Assembly (NCBI RefSeq): GCF_028769735.1
Contig: NC_088171.1
Location: 144,667,917 to 144,731,916, forward strand
Direction: 5' to 3'
Source of the DNA: Zonotrichia leucophrys gambelii
Taxonomy: Eukaryota; Chordata; Aves; Passeriformes; Passerellidae
Length of the DNA stretch: 64,000 bases
The notes below the pieces were generated by a model that made no database searches, was not told the DNA's origin, and saw only the letters and a program-made list of their open reading frames with translations. Positions 57,301-62,715 of this stretch are shown in pieces. The position numbers and the translations under genes were made by a program. The first letter of the stretch is position 1. Every line of letters starts with the position of its first letter.

Positions 57301-59974
57301 CTGCGTTGAAATCAAAAATAAAGTACTGCTAACATGTGCCCTGGATGAAATCATGCCTTGTATTCGCAGTATATTCAGTCATTAACCTTATTCCTAAATG
57401 TGCAGCTGTATATAAGACATCTGAAATGCAGTGTACATCCTTAATTTTAAAAGATGTAATTGAACCAAATCCTTACTTGGTGGAAATGACATTAGGAGTT
57501 TTACTAGAGCAAAAATAATGCAATCTGAATAAACACAGAAGTGCCAATATGCATTAAATAATTCCTTCTATTGTGCTGTATCTGTGATTCACACTGGTGA
57601 TCTTTATTATCAAACTGCTGTTTCTAATTTTCCTGAGAAAATGTTAAGATAACAGGTGGTAAGGACAAGAGACTACCAGTCATTAACCTGTACTTCCTGT
57701 CTCAGAAACAGAAGTTTGAGTTGAGGAAATTTATTTTCCTTCATAATGGTTGAATCTTTAAGCTCTCTAACTTCAGATCAATATATTCCTACTTCACAAG
57801 TGAGCTAAAAGACTAGAATTTTGAGATGATAGATACCAATGTTAAGTAATATCAGATAAACATCATATATCATACAGTGTTACCAATGATAATTTGACTT
57901 CCATGTATTCAGGACAGCCTGCTAACTTTGTAAACATGATGCTACCCCTTCTATTTCAGGATATTGCCATCATCAATGAGGATAATCTGCCAATGTTTAA
58001 TCGTTGTGGTGTCATGGCATTGGTTGCAGCATATCTGAACTTCCTGAGTCAGATGATTGCAGTGCCTGCCTTCTGTCAGCATGTCAGCAAGGTAAGACAT
58101 GGTTAAATACTTCAGGTCATGCAGAACAATACGCAGTCTGCTGTAAAATCAGTAAATAACTTGTGTCAGGTGCTTGCTCGTTGTGTTGATCTCCCCTGTT
58201 TGTGTCCACTGACATTGTTCTTGACCTTCAGTCTCTCATGGCATTACTTGCTGACTCTTAAGATAATAAACAAAATAATCTTCTCTCAAGATACAGCATT
58301 TTTTTTGCTTATGGTGCCATATATAAAGGGCCAAATCTCTATCTGGTATAATACTTGACCCCACTGTCTTTGCTAAAATAGTATTGACATGCACAAGATC
58401 ATGAGAATCAGATTTTTAGTCTAAAGGGTGAGAGTCTCTTTCTCTGGTTAAAAGAAATCCCAAATGTCTCATTTGTGTTGAGGTTGATATTAGTGAAGGT
58501 TAGGTGTTGAAGAAAACAGCTATGGAACTATTCCATTTGTACTATTTGACATGGGATTTTTTTCAGGTCATTGAAACCAGAAGTGTGGAAGCAGCTTATT
58601 TTCTACCAGAAACAATTTTCAAAGACAAAGCCAAGTAAGTAGATACAAAATGGGAATTAGTGGACAGTGAAGCCCCTATTTTGCTATTAAAAATCATACA
58701 TCATTGAGAAATACTCCATATGTGAAAACAATCAGAGGTTTTATAGTGTTCTGGACAGCCAGAAGAATCCCAACATTAAAAGTATGTACACTTACAGGAA
58801 AAAAAAAATGGGCTTCAGACATTTTTATAGTAATCAGAGGCATTTATAGACAATAGGATGCTCAGTGTGCTAACACAGCAAAATAAATTTTCACTGAATC
58901 ACAGAATGGGTGAAGCTGAAAGGGATCTCAAGGTCATCTGATCCAAGCCCCGTGCTTAACAGGGTCACCTGGAGCAGATTGTGCAGGACCACATCCAGAT
59001 GCTTTGGAATATCTCCAGGGATGGAGACTCCACAGCTTCTCTGGGTAACCTGTGCCAGTGCTTGGTCACCTTCACCTTCACACAAAAAAGTATTTCCTGC
59101 TGTTCAGGCAGAACCTTCTGTGTGTCAGTTTGTGCCCATTGTCTCTGGTTCTGTCACAGAGCAGCACTGAGAGGTGCCTAGTTCTGAGGCCTTCCCACCC
59201 TCCCTCCCTTAAGAGAGCTGTCCACTTTATGAGATTCCCCTTATTCTGTCCATGCTGAACTGGCCCAGCTTTCTCTCTCTTCACTGGAGAGATGCTCCAG
59301 GCCCATAATCCACCTTAGTGACCTTGTGGAGCCCTGTGATGGGCTCCCTACATGTCCTGGCTAGCCCAGCTCCTGACTCAGCACTCCAGGTGTGGCCTTA
59401 CAACAGCTCAACAAAGGGCAAGGATCTCCTCCCTCCGCCTTCTGATGCAGCCCAGGATACCCTCAGTCTTTTTTGCCACAAGAGCACAATACTGACAAAT
59501 GACAATTATTAGAGCTAATTAATTACTATTAATATTAGTGTTGCTGTGCAGGTTTGTCATTTTTTTAAATTTAACAGAGATCATATTCTCTCAAGATGTA
59601 GCAGAACAGGTGAAGAACATATTTCAGATAAACAAGAAGTGTTAAAATAATCTAAAATACTGCCGAGGTTTTTTTCAGTGGACTAATTTTAGGTGTGTAT
59701 TCATTCCTAAAAAACTGAACAAGCTTTATTTCCATCAAATCATTACCATTGACCCTTCTTGGTTGCTCACAGACATTAGAAAAATATTGTACTTAACCAG
59801 CAAATATCTATTGGTAGACAATAACTTCAAACATATGTTTTGACAGTCTTCCAAAATCCTTAGAGAAGGATGAAACAGATCTGTTTTTCCTGACCAACAA
59901 GATTGCAGAATCATTAGGAGGCAGTGGATACAATGTGGAAAGACTGTCAGTTCCATATGTGCCCCAGGTAACAG
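3344..59974 (+). CDS. EFR3A: EFR3A, plasma-membrane anchor of the PI4KA complex (18 exons, 3' part outside window)
   Basis: Joined exons give 687 codons that match the EFR3 family without a gap from the start Met to 'PYVPQVT'. EFR3 proteins are palmitoylated at an N-terminal cysteine cluster (here residues 6-9, CCCC) and form a rod of alpha-helical ARM/HEAT-like repeats. They hold TTC7, FAM126 and the lipid kinase PI4KA at the plasma membrane for PI4P synthesis (family knowledge). I call paralogue A and not B because A-type segments are present: 'SRIGPPSSP' near residue 212, '[19 protein letters not shown]' near 250-268, and '[14 protein letters not shown]' near 385-398. All 17 internal junctions have GT donors and AG acceptors and keep the frame. 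Expected but not in the window are the 5' leader exon(s) and the last ~134 codons, including the TTC7-binding C-terminal part. Variable segments compared with mammals lie at about 158-162, 215-222, 335-360 and 405-422. No stop or frameshift is seen, so the gene looks intact. Confidence 0.95.
4264..4345. repeat. T/G-rich low-complexity tract
   Basis: An irregular run of 'ttttttggttggtt' and 'tttgtttggttttttt' units with almost no A or C on the + strand. Confidence 0.85.
9480..9628 (+). mobile_element. CR1 LINE 3' fragment
   Basis: Contains 'gttcaagaagcatttggacaa', 'attcttggggctgtcctgtgc' and the terminal 'tcagaatattctatgattcc' typical of CR1 3' ends. Heavily 5'-truncated. Confidence 0.75.
12968..13010. 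repeat. 25-bp tandem duplication, 1.7 copies
   Basis: 'taactcttttccttgctg' occurs at 12968 and again at 12993 with no mismatch, separated by 'gaaaagg'. Confidence 0.9.
15030..15751 (+). mobile_element. CR1 LINE, 5'-truncated, with decayed reverse-transcriptase end
   Basis: The longest CR1 copy in the window. A frame at about 15190-15420 reads as the C-terminal part of the CR1 ORF2 protein ([20 protein letters not shown], then [13 protein letters not shown]), followed by the CR1 3' UTR (CCTCAAGTTGCACCAGGGGAGG, GGATATTA, 'catccctggaagtgttcaa') and an 'atgattatatgattc' tail. Frame breaks show it is dead. Confidence 0.88.
21546..21622 (+). CDS. EFR3A: EFR3A exon 2 (palmitoylation cluster)
   Basis: 77 bp between 'ctctccgcag' and donor GTGAGT. 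It enters in phase 1 and leaves in phase 0, encoding residues 4-29. It holds the cysteine cluster VCCCC followed by [20 protein letters not shown]. The cysteines are the palmitoylation sites that fix EFR3 to the plasma membrane, and the adjacent R/K-rich segment fits contact with acidic lipids (family knowledge). Local GC is higher than in the surrounding intron. Confidence 0.95.
21775..21843 (-). mobile_element. CR1 LINE remnant
   Basis: 'ccatggagatcatctggtct' followed by 'ccaaagcaggg' is the reverse complement of the CR1 3' region. Short and diverged. Confidence 0.5.
22425..22439. repeat. (ATG)5 microsatellite
   Basis: Five perfect trinucleotide units. Confidence 0.9.
23475..23602 (+). CDS. 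EFR3A: EFR3A exon 3
   Basis: 128 bp between 'gtttctag' and donor GTAAGG, entry phase 0 and exit phase 2, residues 30-72. It encodes the first helices of the rod ([20 protein letters not shown], then [20 protein letters not shown]). The segment ends HRYG, where mammalian EFR3A has HRSG and EFR3B has HRYG. The rest of the protein is clearly A-type, so this is a single-residue difference. Confidence 0.95.
23603..24933 (+). other. EFR3A intron 3, mostly an LTR
   Basis: 1331 bp, of which about 796 bp is a minus-strand solitary LTR beginning 99 bases after the exon 3 donor. The rest is unremarkable AT-rich sequence. Confidence 0.85.
23702..24497 (-). mobile_element. Solitary LTR of an endogenous retrovirus, degenerate
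   Basis: About 796 bp starting TG at 23702 and ending CA at 24497, flanked on both sides by the same 4 bases, cctt (23698-23701 and 24498-24501), as expected of a target-site duplication. Read on the minus strand, it resembles a common avian LTR family: the 5' end begins TGTTTTGGGCTTACATAG, then come repeated 'CTGGAGCAG'-type units in a GC-rich middle part, then a 3' end with the motif running into TAACTGACCACA. No internal retroviral coding region adjoins it, so it is a solo LTR left by recombination. It carries many mutations and looks old. The family name is not assigned. Confidence 0.75.
24934..25084 (+). CDS. EFR3A: EFR3A exon 4
   Basis: 151 bp between 'aattttcag' and donor GTGAGT, entry phase 2 and exit phase 0, residues 72-122. 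It encodes [20 protein letters not shown] then [20 protein letters not shown] and KLQVLGTNS, among the best-conserved parts of the N-terminal ARM/HEAT-like helices. No irregularity is seen. Confidence 0.96.
29235..29274. repeat. 20-bp tandem repeat, 2 copies
   Basis: 'agttaatgtatccagtgtga' is followed directly by a copy differing at three bases, 'agtcaatgtatccagtgttt'. Confidence 0.85.
29780..29796. repeat. (CT)8 microsatellite
   Basis: A perfect CT run of eight units after a leading T. Confidence 0.9.
32240..32790 (-). mobile_element. Probable old interspersed-repeat remnant
   Basis: The order 'ttgcaaatttgatgagccca', 'ttcttgacaaatccatgttg', 'actggattaattccctgact', 'cctcctttttcccttctgtc' resembles an ancient amniote repeat seen in many avian loci, perhaps the 5' part of a CR1-like element in antisense. 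I cannot name the family. Confidence 0.35.
32845..33146 (+). mobile_element. CR1 LINE 3' fragment
   Basis: Carries 'ctctacagctgcctgagaga', 'gcctcaagttgtgtcaaggg', 'ggaacagggtgcctggggaa', 'caccatccctggag' and an 'aatgattctg' end, all CR1 3' landmarks in order. Confidence 0.85.
33446..33567 (+). CDS. EFR3A: EFR3A exon 5
   Basis: 122 bp between 'cactttccag' and donor GTAAGT, entry phase 0 and exit phase 2, residues 123-163. It encodes [20 protein letters not shown] then [11 protein letters not shown] and a variable loop, [10 protein letters not shown], that differs from the mammalian sequence while keeping its length. It follows the 8.4 kb intron 4. Confidence 0.96.
33568..35221 (+). other. EFR3A intron 5
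   Basis: 1.65 kb, AT-rich; no repeat or gene recognised. Confidence 0.85.
35222..35371 (+). CDS. EFR3A: EFR3A exon 6
   Basis: 150 bp between 'ccttgctcag' and donor GTAAGT. Entry and exit are both phase 2, so the exon is symmetric. Residues 163-213: [50 protein letters not shown]. The end runs into a linker between helical repeats, which is continued in exon 7. Confidence 0.96.
35372..39786 (+). other. EFR3A intron 6
   Basis: 4.4 kb, AT-rich. I see no repeat family or coding segment I can support; the ORFs here match no family I recognise. Confidence 0.85.
39787..39924 (+). CDS. EFR3A: EFR3A exon 7 (with NAGNAG acceptor)
   Basis: 138 bp, symmetric (phase 2 to phase 2), residues 213-259, donor GTAAGT. 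The acceptor is a tandem 'tttcagcag'. Using the first AG gives ...D-S-R-I-G, as in mammalian EFR3A; using the second (exon from 39790) drops the Ser. It encodes a Ser/Pro-rich linker ([20 protein letters not shown]) and then [20 protein letters not shown] and VRPVF. The linker differs from mammals around residues 218-223. Confidence 0.95.
39925..44527 (+). other. EFR3A intron 7
   Basis: 4.6 kb. It has a small TA-rich direct repeat (40457-40492) but otherwise no recognisable element. Confidence 0.85.
40457..40492. repeat. TA-rich direct repeat, period 19
   Basis: 'tatacattatatacata' occurs at 40457 and 40476, in a near-alternating purine/pyrimidine stretch. Confidence 0.85.
44528..44606 (+). 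CDS. EFR3A: EFR3A exon 8
   Basis: 79 bp between 'tgcttgcag' and donor GTAGGA, entry phase 2 and exit phase 0, residues 259-285. It encodes [20 protein letters not shown] then IMYSIQ, a well-conserved helical pair of the rod and strongly A-type. Confidence 0.95.
44607..45593 (+). other. EFR3A intron 8
   Basis: 987 bp, about a quarter of it a plus-strand CR1 3' fragment (44905-45157). Confidence 0.85.
44905..45157 (+). mobile_element. CR1 LINE 3' fragment
   Basis: Carries 'taggaagaaattctttacca', 'gctgtggctgccccatccct', 'gtgttcaaggccaggttgga', and 'ccattctatggctc' at its 3' end. Better preserved than most copies here. Confidence 0.88.
45594..45729 (+). CDS. EFR3A: EFR3A exon 9
   Basis: 136 bp between 'tcttaatag' and donor GTAAGT, entry phase 0 and exit phase 1, residues 286-331. 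It encodes [40 protein letters not shown] and AKGSI. The only clear departures from mammals are conservative (for example VRKRDSA for ARKKDAP). Confidence 0.96.
45730..46901 (+). other. EFR3A intron 9
   Basis: 1.17 kb with no recognisable element. Confidence 0.85.
46902..47066 (+). CDS. EFR3A: EFR3A exon 10 (variable segment)
   Basis: 165 bp between 'gttgtttccag' and donor GTGAGT, symmetric (phase 1 to phase 1), residues 331-386. It starts with conserved [20 protein letters not shown], runs through a Ser-rich variable stretch ([20 protein letters not shown]) that aligns poorly with mammals, and returns to conserved [13 protein letters not shown]. The Ser-rich part is likely a surface loop and possible phosphorylation region (inference). 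Confidence 0.94.
47067..48547 (+). other. EFR3A intron 10
   Basis: 1.48 kb containing a minus-strand CR1 fragment (47857-48152); the rest is plain AT-rich sequence. Confidence 0.85.
47857..48152 (-). mobile_element. CR1 LINE 3' fragment
   Basis: Reverse-strand CR1 landmarks: 'gagttggaagggacacataa' at the 3' end, 'actgcttgacctctgtcagg', 'gaaccttttcctaatgtccc', 'catgtcctgtcacaggtccc'. Confidence 0.85.
48548..48662 (+). CDS. EFR3A: EFR3A exon 11 (weak donor)
   Basis: 115 bp from 'tttttatttag', entry phase 1 and exit phase 2, residues 386-424. It encodes [20 protein letters not shown] then [18 protein letters not shown]. The donor is GG|GTTTGT, which lacks the usual A at +3 and +4. The frame and the conserved G-D-L-G junction with exon 12 leave no better donor nearby. 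Confidence 0.9.
48663..50446 (+). other. EFR3A intron 11
   Basis: 1.78 kb, no repeat recognised. It starts with the weak donor GTTTGT. Confidence 0.82.
50447..50498 (+). CDS. EFR3A: EFR3A exon 12
   Basis: 52 bp between 'ccaatttcag' and donor GTAAGC, entry phase 2 and exit phase 0, residues 424-441: [17 protein letters not shown], identical to mammalian EFR3A as I know it. It is the shortest placed internal exon, and skipping it would shift the frame. Confidence 0.94.
50499..53216 (+). other. EFR3A intron 12
   Basis: 2.7 kb with a minus-strand solitary LTR (51919-52369). The rest is AT-rich, with no recognised element. Confidence 0.85.
51919..52369 (-). mobile_element. Solitary LTR of an endogenous retrovirus (second family)
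   Basis: About 451 bp on the minus strand. It starts TGTGTTTTACTGGTTTTGGC and ends near GGTTAAACCTGA. These terminal motifs ('CTGGTTTTGGCTGGGATAG' and 'GGGGTTAAACC') are ones I associate with a songbird LTR family. A direct repeat, gctcac, flanks it (51913-51918 and 52370-52375). The last bases are TGA and not CA, so the 3' border may be eroded or off by a few bases. No internal viral genes adjoin it. Confidence 0.65.
53217..53389 (+). CDS. EFR3A: EFR3A exon 13
   Basis: 173 bp between 'caatgcacag' and donor GTACTG, entry phase 0 and exit phase 2, residues 442-499: [58 protein letters not shown]. It is more GC-rich than its introns. The acceptor lacks a long pyrimidine run ('ttatttcatacaatgcacag'), but the frame and protein match are unambiguous. 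Confidence 0.96.
53390..53874 (+). other. EFR3A intron 13
   Basis: 485 bp, the second-shortest of the introns. It holds a 15-bp direct repeat, 'atgattattctcttt', at 53679 and 53700 with a TA-rich spacer. Confidence 0.85.
53679..53714. repeat. 15-bp direct repeat, period 21
   Basis: 'atgattattctcttt' is repeated exactly, separated by 'atatat'. Confidence 0.9.
53875..53950 (+). CDS. EFR3A: EFR3A exon 14
   Basis: 76 bp between 'catttgtag' and donor GTAATA, entry phase 2 and exit phase 0, residues 499-524: [20 protein letters not shown] then SFMKK. The intron before it is only 485 bp. Confidence 0.95.
54381..54409. repeat. Perfect inverted repeat, 11-bp arms, 7-base loop
   Basis: 'atataaatgat' at 54381-54391 pairs with 'atcatttatat' at 54399-54409. 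The stem is all A/T except one pair, and it sits in a strongly AT-rich stretch. Confidence 0.85.
56149..56210. repeat. Irregular 'gttcttgaaa' cluster
   Basis: The 10-mer occurs at 56149, 56163 and 56183, followed by a reverse-complement-like 'atatttcaag'. Confidence 0.75.
56503..56572 (+). mobile_element. CR1 LINE 3' terminal remnant
   Basis: 'gagttggaccagaagacctt', 'cctttctaacctaattattc' is a mutated CR1 3' end, ending ~27 bases before exon 15. Confidence 0.6.
56599..56760 (+). CDS. EFR3A: EFR3A exon 15
   Basis: 162 bp between 'tttcatag' and donor GTATGG, symmetric phase 0, residues 525-578: [54 protein letters not shown]. The conserved 'QQLYRHIYL' and 'ELANEEVV' segments are shared by both vertebrate EFR3 paralogues. 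Confidence 0.96.
56761..57959 (+). other. EFR3A intron 15
   Basis: 1.2 kb, nothing recognised. Confidence 0.85.
57960..58091 (+). CDS. EFR3A: EFR3A exon 16
   Basis: 132 bp between 'ttctatttcag' and donor GTAAGA, symmetric phase 0, residues 579-622: [44 protein letters not shown]. It encodes hydrophobic rod helices, not a membrane span. Confidence 0.96.
58092..58566 (+). other. EFR3A intron 16
   Basis: 475 bp, the shortest placed intron; nothing recognised in it. Confidence 0.85.
58567..58634 (+). CDS. EFR3A: EFR3A exon 17
   Basis: 68 bp between 'gggatttttttcag' and donor GTAAGT, entry phase 0 and exit phase 2, residues 623-645: [20 protein letters not shown] then KA, with the split codon completed by exon 18 to Asn. 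A minus-strand CR1 lies 260 bp downstream in the next intron. Confidence 0.94.
58635..59846 (+). other. EFR3A intron 17
   Basis: 1.2 kb, half of it a minus-strand CR1 copy (58897-59500). Confidence 0.85.
58897..59500 (-). mobile_element. CR1 LINE, ~600 bp, 5'-truncated
   Basis: The reverse-strand copy starts with the 3' end 'tgaatcacagaatgggtgaa' and runs through 'gggatggagactccacagct', 'aacctgtgccagtgcttggt', 'cctgactcagcactccaggt'. It is one of the longer copies in the window. Confidence 0.88.
59847..59974 (+). CDS. EFR3A: EFR3A exon 18 (last placed constitutive exon)
   Basis: 128 bp between 'tatgttttgacag' and donor GTAAGT, entry phase 2 and exit phase 1, residues 645-688: [42 protein letters not shown]. 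In mammals the next exon starts with DEDRLSRRKS; no such coding segment is found up to base 64000, so that exon lies downstream. Confidence 0.95.
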
Positions 59975-61992
59975 GTAAGTGGTAATTAATAGCAACACCA
60001 CTTAGTACCAGTTATTAAGAATGTTTTCCTAATGTGTTGTGTGCCAGTGAAATGTAATGTGACTGGTAGGCAACAAAACCTAATCAGATCATTTTGTCTT
60101 CTTAAGGTGTTTTTTTTTTCTCATGAGCTACTGTATTATTGCTAAGAAGTTTCAAAGATTTTTTTTTCCTTAAGGAATGGAAGTGAGGCAGAAGGTCCTA
60201 GAACACATTTTGACTCTTTTTAATGAAGTCTCTGCTTCAAAAGAATACCTGCACTAACTTGATCTAGAAAATGAGGAAAGAATATACAAGTCAGCTTGCT
60301 TTATCCTTTTCATGTAAACATTGAATGAAAGATACTCCATCCTTTTGCCACACTGTTTTGTGCTGATTTATTTGCCTTAGTTAAACTGTCAATGAGCAGA
60401 TATTAATTTAAGCAAGAGTGAGATACTTTCCTCCATTAGATACCCATGCAAGCTTAGTGTCAGGTAACAGTGGAAATAAAGTGTTGCCTGAGGAAGGTTT
60501 GTGGGAGTTGGTGCTGCACAGGCTGAGTGAATGATGTGAGAAGGACTAGCTAGTATGTGACATTTGTGTGGTTTTGGCTTTTATTATATTTTCAACAGCC
60601 AATTGAGCAAATTACTGAAGAAAAATTGATTGAAGAATTTGTTCTTAATTTGTTCTTAACCATGTGTGTTTTGTTACTGTATATAAATGGATTGCCATTG
60701 TAATAGACTAGGGGATACCCCAGCCCAAATCATGGCCTTTTTAAAGTACCTAGCAGCAAAATGTGATTTCTGTGTTCTGTAGTTCACACATAGAAAGAAC
60801 CACAGTACATACAGATAGTGAGTGCCAGATGGGTTCTCTTGCAGTCTAATTCAGAATCATTGCTGCCTGCTCTTGAATCTCTCTTCTGGATAGTTATTGA
60901 GGGAGGAATCGGGCTCTCCAGACAGCAGATGTGGTTTTGTCCCAAAAATGCAAGCAGGCACATTAGTGATATGTTCCAGCACAGCCACAGTGTCTGTTTT
61001 CTGTTGCTGGTTGTCTTCTTCCGAAAAGGATAATGTTCATATGCTTATTTCTTCTGGCACCTAAAAAACCAGTTAACATTATATTTTAGTATTGGCAGAA
61101 GAGGTGGGCAGCAAGTGAGGAAATGTTACAGGCTTGGAGTGAATGAGAATGGAGTGAGGAAGATAGCCTGGTTTGAAATTTATGTTAAGCCTCTTCTAGA
61201 AGCTCAGATATGTTTGTACCCAAATGACCTCAGGAAGATTTTCTTGTACACTTTGCTAAAAATGCGTTCCCACACAGGAAGAGACGCAAGTTCTGACATC
61301 AACATTAATTGAGTTTAGCTGCAAGTGTGATTAACTGCCTCTGCAGGTGATGAGAAATTGCCATATTTAATCCTTAGTAAATGTGAATCAGATGGGTTCG
61401 GGGATTTTTTAATCTTTTATAAAGAGCAGCAACCAAAAGTTGTTTCTTGACTGTTGCCATAGCCAGTTAAGTTCATGAATCTCTGGTCCTGTGGAATATT
61501 GAGCTTCCCAAGCTTTTAATTTAACTGAGTTAGGACCAAGAAAATATTTTGTAATTCCTAAGCTTTTCTTTTTTGCTGCAATGAAATATTACATTTCTGC
61601 TATTAAGATTATAATGCTAGAATGTAGTGTTTCAAAAGAGATCATTAATCTTAATAAAGAAACAATCCCTTTTTTTGTATATTCCTGTGAAACCTAGGGT
61701 TGAACCCAAAAAGCTAGTAAATATTTCATCTTAATTATTTCTGCTATTTCCAAATATCAGTGTTACAATGCTTAACCATGTCTTATAGAACATAATTTTC
61801 TCATCTTGTCTTTGTTTCATGTCTTGATACTTCTTAACAACTAGAAAGACATTTGTATTTGCAAATTTTTATACATGTTTCTCTTTCTTACTTGAGGGAG
61901 GGAGAAAACTAATAATTTAAAAGACTTTCAGTCATTTTTTGTCTACATATACTTATATATGTATATATTTAATTCAACTCTATTTCCATCAG

Positions 61993-62028
61993 GCAAAAAA
62001 CCTCATAAATGCAAACACAAGTCAAAAG
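61993..62028 (+). CDS. EFR3A: Candidate 36-bp cassette exon of EFR3A (basic insert)
   Basis: A pyrimidine-rich stretch ends 'ctctatttccatcag' at 61992. The next 36 bases end at a donor GTAAAA. Entered in phase 1 from exon 18, the segment reads G-KKPHKCKHKSK and leaves in phase 1 again, so it inserts 12 residues without disturbing the frame. Seven or more of these are Lys or His. It would sit directly between PYVPQVT and the downstream DEDRLSRRKS segment, where the rod gives way to the C-terminal tail. The insert is absent from the mammalian canonical form as I know it. The donor is only moderate, so this may be an alternatively spliced or false exon. Confidence 0.5.
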
Positions 62029-62474
62029 GTAAAAATGAGCTGTAGGTCAGTCTGCTCTCCTGCCCTGTGGTGTGTCCCTATAGGATGTGCAGTCAAAAAA
62101 TGCTTTTAGAAGGCCTAAAGACCTTTAGGCCAGAAATTGTGTTGTACTTAGTGGATTTAGTGTTTCCTTATGTCTTTTTTGTTTCTCCCCTTGACCTGCC
62201 TGTAGCAATGTTAGCTGCTGTGGGGTTTTCTGTTGTCTTTGCTCATGATTTTGAACTCTACCAAAAAGTAGTTTCCTGTTTTGTTTTCCTGAGCAGGTAG
62301 TAGAGCCATAGGTATCATTTTTGTGATGGTACTAATTACCTCTTTGAGTGAGAGTACAAAAACCTGTAGAAAGTTGGAAGAAGCTCTCAGTTGTTCAAAG
62401 AATGATGATTCATCTTAATCACTGGCCATTCAAGATAATGACTGCACAAAGAATAGAGTCCCTAACCCAGGAAA

Positions 62475-62715
62475 AGAGGCACCTTAAAGATCATCTTGTT
62501 CCAAGCCCCTGCCATGGGCAGGGACACCTTCACTATCCCAGATTGTTCAAAGCTCCATCAAACCTGGCCTTGGACACTGCCAGGGATGGGGCAGCCACAG
62601 CTTCTCTGGGCAACCTGTGCCAGTGCCTCAGCACCCTCATGGGAAAGAATTTCTTCCTAATATCTAATCTAAATCTACCCTCTTTCAGTTTTAAGCCATT
62701 GTCCCTTATCAAAAG
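62475..62715 (-). mobile_element. CR1 LINE 3' fragment
   Basis: 'ccaagcccctgccatgggca', 'ggatggggcagccacagctt', 'aacctgtgccagtgcctcag', 'gaatttcttcctaatatcta', 'agttttaagccattgtccc' are reverse-strand CR1 3' landmarks. A 187-codon frame crossing it is not a gene. Confidence 0.88.

Noticed and set aside
21546..59974. Paralogue EFR3B instead of EFR3A
   Set aside because: Several diagnostic segments (near residues 212, 250-268 and 385-398) are A-type; only a single B-like residue (HRYG) was noted.
61341..61400. 'ctgcag' followed by a frame reading G-D-E-K-L, considered as the next EFR3A exon
   Set aside because: The following residues do not match the expected DEDRLSRRKS segment and there is no suitable donor; the D-E match is chance.
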